Notes: generated by a model from the letters alone, not told the origin. Positions 51,579 through 60,248 are shown, numbered from the stretch's first letter. The stretch is DNA of 64,000 nt from Tenacibaculum todarodis (GCF_001889045.1 NZ_CP018155.1:615001-679000), one strand, 5' to 3'. A program made the numbers and translations.

Positions 51579-52760
51579 ATGAAAAAAGTATTATTCTTAT
51601 TCTTAACAAGTTTTACACTTGTATCAATGGCACAAAGTGCTCCACAAGACAGTATACCAACAAATCCACAAAACCAAAAAAATGCGGCACAACGTATTTT
51701 ATCTTCTAATTTAGCTCAAAAAGGCTTAACTGTTGGTGGTTATGGAGAAATTACTTACAATAGAGCAACAGGAAAAAATGCCGAATTAGACGTACAACGT
51801 TTAGTTTTATTATTTGGATATAAGTTTTCAGATAAAGTTCAGTTTGTAACAGAAGTAGAATTTGAACATGTAAAAGAAGTGTTTGTAGAACAAGCATTTT
51901 TACAATATACAGTTGCCGAAAATGTTAACCTTCGTGGAGGTTTAATGTTAGTGCCAATGGGAATTGTAAATGAATACCACGAACCAACAACTTTTAACGG
52001 AGTTGAGCGACCAAGTATGGATGGAGCCATAATTCCAACAACTTGGAGAGAAATTGGAGTAGGTGTTTCTGGTAGATATGACGAAGCGTCTTTACGTTAC
52101 CAAGCTTATATTTTCAACGGATTTCAAACAACAACTTCAGATGGTAATGGAAACATTACTGGAGGTAAATTAGGCGGAAGTAGCGGTTTACGTGGTGGAA
52201 GACAAAAAGGAGCAAAATCTAACTTTAACAATCCAAACTTCTCAGCAAAATTAGATTATTATGGTTTACCTGGATTACGTTTAGGTTTATCAGGTTATTT
52301 TGGTAGAACACAATCTCCAGTAGATGTAGAAAATGTAGATGGAGCAGATGTTGGTCTTTCAATGGTTGGTTTCGATGCACGTTATGCATACCAACGTTTT
52401 GCAGCTCGTGGTCAATTTATTTATGCAGATTTATCAGATACGGAAGCTTACAATTTAGCAACAGGTAAAGATTTAGGAAGCGCATTACAAGGTTACTATT
52501 TAGAGGCAGCTTATAATTTATTACCACAACGTAAAAAACAACAACTTTTTGGATTTGTACGTTACGAGGATTATAACACACATGCCGATGTAGATGGCGC
52601 TTTAGCCGAAAACTTAACGTATGATCGTCAAGAATGGACTGTTGGTTTAAGCTACAAAATTGCTCCAGGAGCAGTTGTAAAAGCAGATTATCAATTTAAA
52701 GACAATGCTTTAAACCAAGATACAAAACAATTAAATTTAGGAATAGGAGTTTGGTTCTAA
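51579..52760 (+). CDS. Outer-membrane porin (phosphate-selective OprO/OprP type)
   Basis: A 393-residue beta-barrel with signal peptide (MKKVLFLFLTSFTLVSMAQ). A short N-terminal spacer (PTNPQNQKNAAQRIL) is followed by strands such as LTVGGYGEITYNRA, QFVTEVEFEHVKEVFVEQAFLQY, NLRGGLMLVPMGIVNEYHEPTTFNGVERP and a last strand ending GIGVWF. The pattern fits the OprP/OprO porins. The FMN-binding protein and its membrane partner follow, separated by a terminator and repeat C. Confidence 0.85.
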   Translation: MKKVLFLFLTSFTLVSMAQSAPQDSIPTNPQNQKNAAQRILSSNLAQKGLTVGGYGEITYNRATGKNAELDVQRLVLLFGYKFSDKVQFVTEVEFEHVKEVFVEQAFLQYTVAENVNLRGGLMLVPMGIVNEYHEPTTFNGVERPSMDGAIIPTTWREIGVGVSGRYDEASLRYQAYIFNGFQTTTSDGNGNITGGKLGGSSGLRGGRQKGAKSNFNNPNFSAKLDYYGLPGLRLGLSGYFGRTQSPVDVENVDGADVGLSMVGFDARYAYQRFAARGQFIYADLSDTEAYNLATGKDLGSALQGYYLEAAYNLLPQRKKQQLFGFVRYEDYNTHADVDGALAENLTYDRQEWTVGLSYKIAPGAVVKADYQFKDNALNQDTKQLNLGIGVWF

Positions 52761-52800
52761 ACTAAATTATAGACAAAATTGTAATTAATTTTTGTTGTCT

Positions 52801-52841
52801 AAAAAAGCCAATACAAAGTAAAATTTGTGTTGGCTTTTATT
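52801..52841 (+). terminator. Terminator of the porin gene
   Basis: AAAAGCCAATACAAA / TTTGTGTTGGCTTTT stem (one G-U) with a six-base loop and T-rich tail. Confidence 0.85.
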
Positions 52842-52843
52842 AT

Positions 52844-52951
52844 GGCGTTACTTTATCCTGAAGGCATTCAGGACCAAGGTCGTGCTTTCCGCACTCGCTT
52901 TTTTTTCGTGCCTCAAAAAAGAGCTCAAACAATTGCTTCAATCACTAACGC
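52844..52951 (-). repeat. GCGTTA interspersed repeat, copy C
   Basis: On the plus strand GGCGTTACTTTATCC, the hairpin TCCTGAAGGCATTCAGGA shared with copy A, GTCGTGCTTTCCGCACTCGC, a T-run, and CTTCAATCACTAACGC at the end. Confidence 0.8.
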
Positions 52952-53017
52952 GGGCATTTTTACTAACTAACCGTACAAAAACAATATTCTTTTCTTTTTA
53001 TTTAGATTAATTCTAAT

Positions 53018-53025
53018 TACTTTTG
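53018..53025 (+). promoter_or_regulatory. -7 promoter element of the FMN-binding protein gene
   Basis: TACTTTTG, four bases before ATG 53030 and ten before the in-frame ATG 53036. If it is used, the transcript is leaderless or starts at the second ATG. Confidence 0.45.
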
Positions 53026-53029
53026 CTGC

Positions 53030-53566
53030 ATGAATATGAAACGTTTTTTATCCTTATTTCTTGTTTTAATTTCATTTACATTTTTGTCGTTTAATATATC
53101 GAATAGACTACAAAAAAAAGTAGCAAAAGAAATTAAAAAAACTTTCTCTGTAGAAAACTTTTCTTTAGAAAGTATTCCAGTTTCAGATGCTGTGAATAAG
53201 CAGCTCACCCAAGTAATATCAAAAGAAAACTTATTTAAAATCACTAATAATAGTGCGTTATTAGGGTATGCTTATGTAGACAAAGCACCAAGTAAAACAG
53301 ATGAATTTGATTATTTAATATTACTTAATAAGGACCTAATAGTAGCAAAAACCAAAATATTAATTTACCGAGAAGATTACGGTGGAGAAATAGGAAGCAA
53401 ACGTTGGTTAAAACAATTTATAGGAAAAACGTTTAAAGATACCCTAACCTATGAGCAAGATATTATAGCAATTTCTGGTGCTACAATTTCTGCATCTTCA
53501 ATGACAATAGCAGTAAACAAGTTTTTACAAAATTTGGCTATTTTACATCAAAATAAGGTTTTTTAA
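53030..53566 (+). CDS. FMN-binding domain protein (covalently flavinylated type)
   Basis: A 178-residue exported protein. A hydrophobic N-terminus (FLSLFLVLISFTFLSF) is followed by an FMN-binding domain like those of RnfG/NqrC: GYAYVDKAPSKTDEFDYLILL, then YREDYGGEIGSKRWLKQFIG, then ISGATISASSMT, where the S-G-A-T-x-S/A motif is the site for FMN attachment to Thr by ApbE. It probably carries electrons on the outer face of the inner membrane. The next gene overlaps by one base (TAATG), so the two products likely work together. ATG 53036 is an alternative start. Confidence 0.82.
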   Translation: MNMKRFLSLFLVLISFTFLSFNISNRLQKKVAKEIKKTFSVENFSLESIPVSDAVNKQLTQVISKENLFKITNNSALLGYAYVDKAPSKTDEFDYLILLNKDLIVAKTKILIYREDYGGEIGSKRWLKQFIGKTFKDTLTYEQDIIAISGATISASSMTIAVNKFLQNLAILHQNKVF

Positions 53567-54060
53567 TGCAATTTCAGGGTTTAATTCATCAATTTCCTAA
53601 AGAAATAAGATATTTAATTGTAGCCTTTTTAGTTACATTAAGTATCGGTTTCTATGGCGGAATATCATTTGTTAGAACAACAACAGATGCAAATCCAACC
53701 GGAATAGAAGAACGTTATTTAGGTAACGAAGCAGATGAAGAAGCAACCAAAATGAAGTTCAAAAAATCTGAAGGGGAAATTTTAACAACCGTTCATAGTC
53801 ATATTTTATCACTTTCGGTTATTTTCTTTATGGTTTCCTTGCTTTTAGCAACAACAAGTGTCAATCAGAAATTAAAATTATTTTTAATGATTGAACCTTT
53901 CTTTTCATTGGTTTTTACTTTTGGAGGAATCTATTTTCTGTGGAAAGAAATCCATTGGATGAAATATGTAATTATGTTTTCTGGAATGTTAATGACATTA
54001 ACTTATACCGCTTCAGTTTTAATTATTTTACTGCAATTATTTAGAAGTAAAAAAGCATAA
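53566..54060 (+). CDS. Membrane protein partner of the FMN-binding protein
   Basis: A 164-residue protein with four hydrophobic segments (about 15-35, 75-95, 105-125, 130-155). A soluble loop after segment 1 (NPTGIEERYLGNEADEEATKMKFKKSEGE) precedes TTVHSHILSLSVIFF, where the paired histidines in a membrane segment could be haem ligands; that is a guess. I do not recognise the family. The overlap with the FMN gene suggests one redox complex. Confidence 0.7.
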   Translation: MQFQGLIHQFPKEIRYLIVAFLVTLSIGFYGGISFVRTTTDANPTGIEERYLGNEADEEATKMKFKKSEGEILTTVHSHILSLSVIFFMVSLLLATTSVNQKLKLFLMIEPFFSLVFTFGGIYFLWKEIHWMKYVIMFSGMLMTLTYTASVLIILLQLFRSKKA

Positions 54061-54103
54061 GTTATCTTTTTACTGATATAAGTTTTTGTAATTTCGTTTA
54101 ACT

Positions 54104-54799
54104 ATGAAAACGATATTATTTCTTGCCTTTTTTATTGTGTCAATCCCAATTTCAGCTAAAGAATACAAATCTTTAAAAGCGTATGAAAAATCGACTCAAA
54201 AAGAAACACTTTCTCCTTCAGATTGGTTAAAATCAGATAGAAAAAAGAATACTTTAGTTTGGCAGAAAGCCAATGTCTACAATTTAAAAAATAACTTATC
54301 TAAAGAGTATTTAACCATTAAACAAAGGAGAGATTTTTATGTTTGGTATATATCAGAAATAGAAAAAAAAGGACATCAAGTTGTTTGGCCAAGAATGGCT
54401 TTGTTTATTTCTCAGAAGATAAAGACAATGAACTCTTTTCCCGTAAATATTTTTGTTAGAAAAAGCGTTAAAGAGTATGGAGAAGACGGAAGTATTATTG
54501 TTTTTAATAATGTTTTTTTAGATTTATTGGCTCTGTATAAATCAGATGAAACCTTAAAAAACGATGCTGCACTTAATTGGGATAAAAAGATACTTCACAA
54601 AGAACAATTTACTTGGATAGCATCTTTGTATAAAACAATGAGTTCTAAGAAAATAAAAAGAATAGAAAGGGTGGCAAAAGGCAAATTTTTATTTAGTCTT
54701 TTTGTCCCTAAAGAAATTAGGTTTCAAGGTAAAATTGAATTAGCAAAAGATAGATATAAGTATGCTTTGGATAGATTGCGTGCTTATTGTAAAGACTAA
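54104..54799 (+). CDS. Exported protein of unknown function
   Basis: A 231-residue protein with a signal peptide (MKTILFLAFFIVSIPISA). The mature part is basic and helical, rich in Lys and aromatic residues (KQRRDFYVWYISEIEKKGHQVVWPRMALFISQKI), with a mid segment SIIVFNNVFLDLLALYKSD. No family recognised. It lies 43 bases after the membrane protein gene and may be the third gene of that unit. Confidence 0.65.
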   Translation: MKTILFLAFFIVSIPISAKEYKSLKAYEKSTQKETLSPSDWLKSDRKKNTLVWQKANVYNLKNNLSKEYLTIKQRRDFYVWYISEIEKKGHQVVWPRMALFISQKIKTMNSFPVNIFVRKSVKEYGEDGSIIVFNNVFLDLLALYKSDETLKNDAALNWDKKILHKEQFTWIASLYKTMSSKKIKRIERVAKGKFLFSLFVPKEIRFQGKIELAKDRYKYALDRLRAYCKD

Positions 54800-54825
54800 T
54801 TCTTAAATTATTCATTTATTAATTG

Positions 54826-54833
54826 TAAATTTG
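54826..54833 (+). promoter_or_regulatory. -7 promoter element of guaB
   Basis: TAAATTTG, 25 bases before the guaB ATG; same element and downstream GCTC context as at pheT. Confidence 0.55.
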
Positions 54834-54858
54834 CTCGCAATTATACTTTAATTGCACC

Positions 54859-56334
54859 ATGACAGCACACGACAACAAAATTTTAGGAGAAGGTTTAACA
54901 TACGATGATGTTTTATTAGTTCCAGCTTTTTCAGAAGTACTTCCAAGAGAAGTTTCAATTCAAACAAAATTTACTAGAAATATTACCATTAACGTACCAA
55001 TTGCTTCTGCAGCAATGGATACGGTTACAGAATCTGCTTTAGCTATTGCTATTGCTAGAGAAGGAGGTATTGGAGTTTTACATAAAAACATGACTATTGA
55101 GCAACAAGCACAAGAAGTTAGACGTGTAAAACGTGCCGAATCTGGTATGATTATAGATCCAGTTACTTTACCATTAGATGCTATTGTTTATGATGCAAAG
55201 CAGTTAATGAAAGAACATAGCATTGGAGGAATTCCTGTTGTTGATGAAAACGGAGTTTTAAAAGGAATTGTAACTAATAGAGATTTACGTTTTGAGCATG
55301 ACAATCAAAGACCAATTGTAGAAGTAATGACAAGTGAAAACTTAATTACTGCAGCTGTTGGAACTTCATTAAAAGATGCAGAAAAGATTCTTCAGAAGAA
55401 CAAAATTGAAAAATTATTAATTGTTGATGGAGATTACAAATTAAAAGGATTAATTACTTTTAGAGATATCACAAAGGTTACGCAAAAGCCAATTGCAAAC
55501 AAAGATACTTTTGGTAGATTACGTGTTGCAGCTGCTTTAGGTGTAACTGGAGATGCTGTTGATAGAGCTGAGGCTTTAGTAAATGCAGGAGTAGATGCCG
55601 TAATTATAGATACAGCTCACGGACATACAAAAGGTGTGGTAAATGTATTAAAAGCAGTAAAAGAAAAGTTTCCTAAATTAGATGTTGTTGTTGGTAATAT
55701 TGCTACAGCAGAAGCAGCTAAATATTTAGTTGAGGCTGGAGCAGATGCCGTAAAAGTTGGTATTGGTCCAGGTTCTATTTGTACAACAAGAGTTGTAGCA
55801 GGAGTTGGTTTTCCTCAGTTTTCGGCAGTTTTAGAAGTTGCAGCAGCTATAAAAGGCTCTGGAGTTCCTGTAATTGCAGATGGTGGAATTCGATATACAG
55901 GTGATATTCCGAAGGCAATTGCAGCAGGAGCAGATTGTGTTATGTTAGGTTCATTATTAGCAGGAACAAAAGAAAGCCCAGGAGAAACTATTATTTACGA
56001 AGGACGTAAGTTTAAATCGTATCGTGGAATGGGTTCTGTTGAAGCTATGAAACAAGGTTCTAAAGACCGTTATTTCCAAGATGTAGAAGACGATATTAAG
56101 AAATTAGTGCCAGAAGGTATTGTTGGTCGTGTTCCCTATAAAGGCGAGTTATACGAAAGTATTCATCAATTTATTGGAGGTTTACGTGCCGGAATGGGTT
56201 ACTGTGGATCAAAAGATATTGAAACACTAAAAAATACAGGTAAATTTGTTAGAATTACAGCAAGCGGAATTAACGAAAGTCATCCGCATGATGTTGCAAT
56301 TACTAAAGAAGCACCAAATTATAGTAGACGATAA
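54859..56334 (+). CDS. guaB: IMP dehydrogenase
   Basis: A 491-residue TIM-barrel enzyme (IMP to XMP, first step of GMP synthesis). The start [20 protein letters not shown] is typical. Two CBS domains (about 95-205) interrupt the barrel. The catalytic loop [17 protein letters not shown] carries the Cys, the flap [16 protein letters not shown] is complete and [13 protein letters not shown] follows. A terminator within repeat D ends the transcript. Confidence 0.96.
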   Translation: MTAHDNKILGEGLTYDDVLLVPAFSEVLPREVSIQTKFTRNITINVPIASAAMDTVTESALAIAIAREGGIGVLHKNMTIEQQAQEVRRVKRAESGMIIDPVTLPLDAIVYDAKQLMKEHSIGGIPVVDENGVLKGIVTNRDLRFEHDNQRPIVEVMTSENLITAAVGTSLKDAEKILQKNKIEKLLIVDGDYKLKGLITFRDITKVTQKPIANKDTFGRLRVAAALGVTGDAVDRAEALVNAGVDAVIIDTAHGHTKGVVNVLKAVKEKFPKLDVVVGNIATAEAAKYLVEAGADAVKVGIGPGSICTTRVVAGVGFPQFSAVLEVAAAIKGSGVPVIADGGIRYTGDIPKAIAAGADCVMLGSLLAGTKESPGETIIYEGRKFKSYRGMGSVEAMKQGSKDRYFQDVEDDIKKLVPEGIVGRVPYKGELYESIHQFIGGLRAGMGYCGSKDIETLKNTGKFVRITASGINESHPHDVAITKEAPNYSRR

Positions 56335-56345
56335 AATAATTTTTA

Positions 56346-56495
56346 GGGCGTGCCCAAAATAAAAGAAGAGAAGCTAAAACGGCTTCTCTTTTTTATTTTC
56401 GTCAAGCTTTCGCTACTCGCTTTTTTCATGCTTCAAAAGAGCTCAAACAATTAGCCTGCGTTGAGCGCAGTCGAAACGCTCAATCTTTCACGCAG
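56346..56495 (-). repeat. GCGTTA interspersed repeat, copy D (degenerate)
   Basis: Starts GGGCGTGCCC, carries the guaB terminator, then AGCTTTCGCTACTCGCTTTT, a CAAAAGAGCTCAAACAATT segment shared with copy C, and a TTGAGCGCAGTCGAAACGCT hairpin. The 3' end has diverged. Together with copy E and the small transcript it fills the 700-base gap between guaB and parE, in which I see no gene. Confidence 0.6.
56361..56395 (+). terminator. Terminator of guaB
   Basis: AAGAGAAGC/GCTTCTCTT stem with a 7-base loop and T-run. Confidence 0.88.
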
Positions 56496-56634
56496 GCATA
56501 TTTATGTAAGTCAGTTAAAACTTCAGAGCTTTCAGATTTTAAAAACCTAAAAGGTCTTTTTTTATTAGTTAAAACCATATTTTTCTTCTTTTAAAACAGG
56601 ATTTTTCCTGTACAAAAAACTAAATAGCTAAACT

Positions 56635-56751
56635 ATATTTGTAGTGTAATTAAATTTTAAGGGGATTTATTACAACATTCAAAATATTGCTAATTAAGGG
56701 GTAGTAATATTTTAAAATAAAAAGCTTTGGTAAAATGCCAAAGCTTTTTTA
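56635..56751 (+). ncRNA. Candidate small RNA between guaB and parE
   Basis: A consensus -7 element TATATTTG (56635-56642) is followed about 78 bases later by a strong terminator (AAAAAGCTTTGG/CCAAAGCTTTTT, 56720-56751). Nothing between codes for protein (no ATG). The predicted transcript of about 105 bases contains two TTAAGGGG boxes (56658-56665 and 56695-56702). It may be a free-standing sRNA; no -33 TTG was found. Confidence 0.4.
56720..56751 (+). terminator. Strong orphan terminator
   Basis: Perfect 12-bp stem, 7-base loop TAAAATG, T-run, with no gene upstream on this strand for 385 bases. Confidence 0.85.
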
Positions 56752-56822
56752 TTTATATAACTATTTACTTAAAAAATAAATAGTGAAAAACGTTGGAATT
56801 AACACTGCATTAATAAGTACGA

Positions 56823-56931
56823 GCGTTAGGGATAGAGCGGTCTGTTTGAGCTCTTTTTTAGTTTTGGTTGTTGAGCGAAGTCGAAATACAAAACTAAAAA
56901 AAGCGAGTAGCGAAAGCCCGTTAAAACGCCC
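56823..56931 (+). repeat. GCGTTA interspersed repeat, copy E
   Basis: GCGTTAGGGATAGAGCGGTC at the left end, a TTTTTTAGTTTTG/CAAAACTAAAAAA stem enclosing GTTGAGCGAAGTCGAAAT, then AGCGAGTAGCGAAAGCCCG and AAAACGCCC at the right end. It lies upstream of parE. Confidence 0.75.
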
Positions 56932-57031
56932 AAAAAAAGATTCAAAAATCTGTTAATAACTAATCTATTTTGCTGTTTTGTTTTTGCGGTGTAAATGCTA
57001 TTTTAGCAAGACTCCAACCATTTAAAGATTT

Positions 57032-58891
57032 ATGGCTCAAGAAACAAAATATACCGAAGATAATATACGATCGCTCGACTGGAAAGAGCACATTAGAATG
57101 CGACCAGGAATGTATATTGGTAAGTTGGGTGACGGTTCTTCGCCAGACGATGGTATTTATATTTTAGTAAAAGAAGTGCTGGATAACTCTATTGATGAGT
57201 ATGTTATGGGCGCTGGTAAAACCATTGAAATTTCTATACATGGAAGCAAGGTTATTGTAAGGGATTACGGTCGTGGTATTCCGTTGGGTAAAGTTGTAGA
57301 TGTGGTTTCTAAAATGAATACTGGTGGAAAATACGATTCCAGAGCGTTTAAAAAATCGGTTGGTTTAAATGGAGTTGGTACAAAGGCAGTAAATGCATTA
57401 TCAGAATTTTTTAGAGTAGAATCTACTCGTGATGGTAAATCGGCTTCGGCAGAATTTTCCAAAGGTGTTTTAGGAAATCAAGAGTTTTTAGAAGAAACAT
57501 CACGTAGAAAAGGAACAAAGGTCTCTTTTATTCCGGATGAAACAATCTTTAAGAAGTTTAAATTCAGAAATGAATATGTTGCTAAAATGTTGAAAAACTA
57601 TGTGTACTTAAACCCAGGTTTAACCATAGTTTTTAACGGTGAAAAATATTTTTCTGAAAACGGATTAAAAGATTTATTGGAAGATAACAACAATCAAGAA
57701 GATATGTTGTATCCAATAATTCACTTAAAAGGAGATGATATTGAAGTTGCCATAACACATAGTAAAACGCAATATTCAGAGGAATATCATTCTTTTGTAA
57801 ATGGACAACATACCACGCAAGGAGGAACACACCAAGCGGCATTTAGAGAAGCTATTGTAAAAACAATTAGAGATTTTTACGGTAAAAATTTTGAGGCTTC
57901 TGATGTTAGAAAATCGATAATTTCTGCCATTGCCATTAAAGTTATGGAACCTGTTTTTGAGAGTCAGACAAAAACAAAATTAGGTTCTACTGAAATGGGA
58001 GGCGATTTGCCAACCGTAAGAAGTTATATTAACGATTTCTTAAAAACGCAACTCGATAATTTTTTACATAAAAATACAGATACAGCAGACAAGCTTCAAA
58101 AGAAGATTTTACAAGCAGAAAAGGAGCGTAAAGAATTATCGGGAATTAGAAAATTAGCAAAAGATAGAGCTAAAAAAGCAAGTTTACATAACAAGAAATT
58201 ACGTGATTGTAGAATTCATTTTGGAGACACAAAAAAAGAAGCGTATTTAGATACTACTTTGTTTATTACAGAGGGAGATTCGGCTTCTGGATCTATTACA
58301 AAATCACGTAATGTTAACACACAAGCAGTTTTTAGTTTAAAAGGAAAGCCTTTAAACTCGTATGGATTATCTAAAAAAATAGTGTATGAAAATGAAGAGT
58401 TTAACTTATTGCAAGCAGCCTTAAACATTGAAGACGGTTTAGAAGATTTACGTTATAATAATATTGTAATTGCAACGGATGCGGATGTAGACGGAATGCA
58501 TATTCGATTATTGTTAATTACATTTTTCTTGCAATTTTTTCCTGAAGTTATAAAAGAAGGACATTTATATATTTTAGAAACTCCGCTATTTAGAGTTAGA
58601 AATAAGAAACAAACTTTTTATTGTTATTCTGAAGACGAAAAACGTGAAGCAATAGACAAACTAAGAGGAAAGCCAGAGATAACTCGATTTAAAGGTTTGG
58701 GAGAAATTTCTCCAAATGAATTTGTGCATTTTATTGGAGATGACATCCGTTTAGATCCTGTAATGTTAGACAAAGAAATGTCTATTGAGCAGATGCTACA
58801 ATTTTACATGGGGAAAAATACTCCTGATAGACAGAAGTTTATCATCGAGAATTTAAAGGTTGAAATGGATTTTATTGAGGACGAAGTATGA
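57032..58891 (+). CDS. parE: DNA topoisomerase IV subunit B
   Basis: A 619-residue type IIA topoisomerase ATPase subunit. The GHKL ATPase has [22 protein letters not shown] (catalytic Glu, Asn) and [20 protein letters not shown]. The transducer follows, then the TOPRIM domain with [24 protein letters not shown] and the C-terminal [17 protein letters not shown]. The length fits ParE, not the longer GyrB. The next gene overlaps by four bases (ATGA), yet parC follows only after 1.5 kb of inserted small genes. Confidence 0.92.
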   Translation: MAQETKYTEDNIRSLDWKEHIRMRPGMYIGKLGDGSSPDDGIYILVKEVLDNSIDEYVMGAGKTIEISIHGSKVIVRDYGRGIPLGKVVDVVSKMNTGGKYDSRAFKKSVGLNGVGTKAVNALSEFFRVESTRDGKSASAEFSKGVLGNQEFLEETSRRKGTKVSFIPDETIFKKFKFRNEYVAKMLKNYVYLNPGLTIVFNGEKYFSENGLKDLLEDNNNQEDMLYPIIHLKGDDIEVAITHSKTQYSEEYHSFVNGQHTTQGGTHQAAFREAIVKTIRDFYGKNFEASDVRKSIISAIAIKVMEPVFESQTKTKLGSTEMGGDLPTVRSYINDFLKTQLDNFLHKNTDTADKLQKKILQAEKERKELSGIRKLAKDRAKKASLHNKKLRDCRIHFGDTKKEAYLDTTLFITEGDSASGSITKSRNVNTQAVFSLKGKPLNSYGLSKKIVYENEEFNLLQAALNIEDGLEDLRYNNIVIATDADVDGMHIRLLLITFFLQFFPEVIKEGHLYILETPLFRVRNKKQTFYCYSEDEKREAIDKLRGKPEITRFKGLGEISPNEFVHFIGDDIRLDPVMLDKEMSIEQMLQFYMGKNTPDRQKFIIENLKVEMDFIEDEV

Positions 58892-59091
58892 AAAAAGTAA
58901 AGACACTATTTAATATTTTAACCATTTTATGTGTTATCAATTTAATATTTTGGTTTATCAGACTTAATTATGAAGATTTATCTTTTCATAAAAATTTAGC
59001 AGCTTATATAGGCATTTTCTCTATGATAATGATGATTATTTCTTTTCAATTAATGAAGATAGGAGTTAAAAATAAAAAAGATGCTGAATAA
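58888..59091 (+). CDS. Small membrane protein, tandem paralogue 1
   Basis: A 67-residue protein with two hydrophobic segments (about 8-25 and 40-60) around a loop [16 protein letters not shown], ending in a charged tail. It overlaps parE by four bases and the next paralogue by 11. The plan (segment, [N/D]-[I/F/Y]-x-[D/K]-[L/I]-x loop, segment with G-I/F, Lys-rich tail) recurs in the two later genes. Function unknown. Confidence 0.7.
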   Translation: MKKVKTLFNILTILCVINLIFWFIRLNYEDLSFHKNLAAYIGIFSMIMMIISFQLMKIGVKNKKDAE

Positions 59092-59278
59092 AGCAAGAAG
59101 GTTTAGATTGTATCTTATGTTTACTGCAATCATATTTATCATGAATATGTTAAATGTAGATTTTGATAATTTAAGTTGGGAAATAAACAGAACACACTAC
59201 ACAAACATGATTGCTGCAGCTGCAGCTTTTCTTGGTATTTTTCTGTTGAATAAAAATAATAACGAAACAACCGTTTAA
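59081..59278 (+). CDS. Small membrane protein, tandem paralogue 2
   Basis: A 65-residue protein with the same plan: LMFTAIIFIMNMLNVDFDNLSWEINRTHYTNMIAAAAAFLGIFLL then a polar tail. It overlaps the previous gene by 11 bases, so it is expressed with parE. Function unknown. Confidence 0.7.
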   Translation: MLNKARRFRLYLMFTAIIFIMNMLNVDFDNLSWEINRTHYTNMIAAAAAFLGIFLLNKNNNETTV

Positions 59279-59286
59279 ACATATAA

Positions 59287-59317
59287 AATTGGAGGATGCA
59301 ATTTGTGACCTCCAATT
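59287..59317. repeat. ORF6N palindrome P1
   Basis: Nine-bp arms AATTGGAGG/CCTCCAATT around ATGCAATTTGTGA. Confidence 0.8.
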
Positions 59318-59325
59318 AAGACCAA

Positions 59326-59352
59326 CTTGAGGTCGCAATTTGGCACCTCAAG
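59326..59352. repeat. ORF6N palindrome P2
   Basis: Eight-bp arms CTTGAGGT/ACCTCAAG around CGCAATTTGGC, 11 bases before the ORF6N start codon. A place where an auto-regulating protein could bind. Confidence 0.85.
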
Positions 59353-59363
59353 ATTATAAAAAA

Positions 59364-59891
59364 ATGAAAGAAGAAGAAAAATTAATAATTCCAGATGAAG
59401 TTATTAATAACAAAATTTATTTGATTCGTAATCAAAAAGTATTGTTAGATAGAGATTTAGCGGAGTTGTATCAAGTAGAAACAAGAGTTTTAAAACAAGC
59501 TGTTAAAAGAAATTTAAATAGATTTCCAGAAGATTTTATGTTTGAATTAACAAAAAACGAATTTGAAAACTTGAGATCACAAATTGTGACCTCAAGTTGG
59601 GGAGGAAGCAGATATACTCCAATGGTTTTCACAGAACAAGGCGTTGCAATGTTGTCAAGTGTTTTAAAAAGTGACAGAGCGATTGCCGTAAATATTAAAA
59701 TTATTAGAATATTTACTAAAATGCGTCAATTGTTGAGTGATAATTTGTCGCTTCAGTTAGAAATAGAAAATATTAAAAAGAAAATAACCAATAATTCTAA
59801 AAATATAGAATTGGTGTTTTCTTATTTAGATGAATTGATTGATAAGAAAGAAAATACGAAAGACAGAAATAAAATTGGGTATAAAAAGTAA
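59364..59891 (+). CDS. ORF6N-domain DNA-binding protein
   Basis: About 175 residues from ATG 59364. The ORF6N domain (about 8-105) is full length: [70 protein letters not shown] then [22 protein letters not shown] coiled-coil tail follows. The domain occurs in phage and KilA-N-like proteins and is held to bind DNA. The codons for LRSQIVTSS form palindrome P3. No other phage gene is near. Confidence 0.85.
   Translation: MKEEEKLIIPDEVINNKIYLIRNQKVLLDRDLAELYQVETRVLKQAVKRNLNRFPEDFMFELTKNEFENLRSQIVTSSWGGSRYTPMVFTEQGVAMLSSVLKSDRAIAVNIKIIRIFTKMRQLLSDNLSLQLEIENIKKKITNNSKNIELVFSYLDELIDKKENTKDRNKIGYKK
59568..59598. repeat. ORF6N palindrome P3 (inside the coding region)
   Basis: Arms AACTTGAG/CTCAAGTT and inner TCACAA/TTGTGA around a central A-T pair; nearly perfect over 31 bases and in frame within the ORF6N domain. 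Confidence 0.85.
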
Positions 59892-59922
59892 TCCTATCCT
59901 AAATCCTTTCCGAAGGAAAGGA
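59892..59922. repeat. Solo CCTTTCC-GAA-GGAAAGG palindrome
   Basis: TCCTATCCTAAA followed by an 8-bp stem TCCTTTCC/GGAAAGGA with GAA loop. Stem length, loop and the preceding (T)CC(C)TAA match the left end of the DUF559 element in recG (21209-21240). It starts directly after the ORF6N stop. Confidence 0.75.
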
Positions 59923-59966
59923 CTTTGATTAGTTTCTAATGCTGAAAACGACTTAAAAAATAAAGT

Positions 59967-59991
59967 TTAAGGAGCCAATTTGGCACCTTAA
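59967..59991. repeat. ORF6N palindrome P4
   Basis: Arms TTAAGG/CCTTAA around AGCCAATTTGGCA, whose own core GCCAATTTGGC is palindromic. It lies 18 bases before the third small membrane-protein gene. Confidence 0.8.
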
Positions 59992-60008
59992 GATTATTAA
60001 AACATTTT

Positions 60009-60206
60009 ATGAGAGAAAAAGTTATTAAAATAGTTTTTATAGTGTCATTAATAATGATGATTGTTAATTTATTGAGTATAAATATTGATAAAATTGCTGA
60101 TTTTAAGGTAAATAAATCTCCATATTTAGGGGCTGTTTCTATGGGATTTGTTGCTTTAGGTATGTTTTTATCATTAAAAAACTTAAAGAAACAATCTAAC
60201 AAATAA
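60009..60206 (+). CDS. Small membrane protein, tandem paralogue 3
   Basis: A 65-residue protein: IVFIVSLIMMIVNLLSINIDKIADFKVNKSPYLGAVSMGFVALGMFLS, then a Lys-rich tail. Same two-segment plan as the genes at 58888 and 59081; NLLSINIDKIADF lines up with NMLNVDFDNLSWE. It was probably adjacent to them before the ORF6N cassette arrived. Confidence 0.68.
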   Translation: MREKVIKIVFIVSLIMMIVNLLSINIDKIADFKVNKSPYLGAVSMGFVALGMFLSLKNLKKQSNK

Positions 60207-60248
60207 TAAAATAACTATAAGAAGTAACAATAATTGGCAAGTACGCCC

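Larger units (their letters stand above)
59287..59991 (+). mobile_element. ORF6N palindrome cassette between parE and parC
   Basis: A block of about 700 bases with the ORF6N gene, bounded on the left by palindromes P1 and P2 and on the right by P4. The sequence after P2 (CAATTTGGCACCTCAAGATT, 59336-59355) recurs after P4 (CAATTTGGCACCTTAAGATT, 59975-59994) as a direct repeat with one change. It interrupts a row of three paralogous small genes. This suggests a discrete insertable unit, though no recombinase is encoded. Confidence 0.55.

Noticed and set aside
59364..59891. Prophage remnant
   Set aside because: Only one ORF6N gene is present; there is no integrase, structural gene, attachment site or tRNA. 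A small cassette is a better reading.
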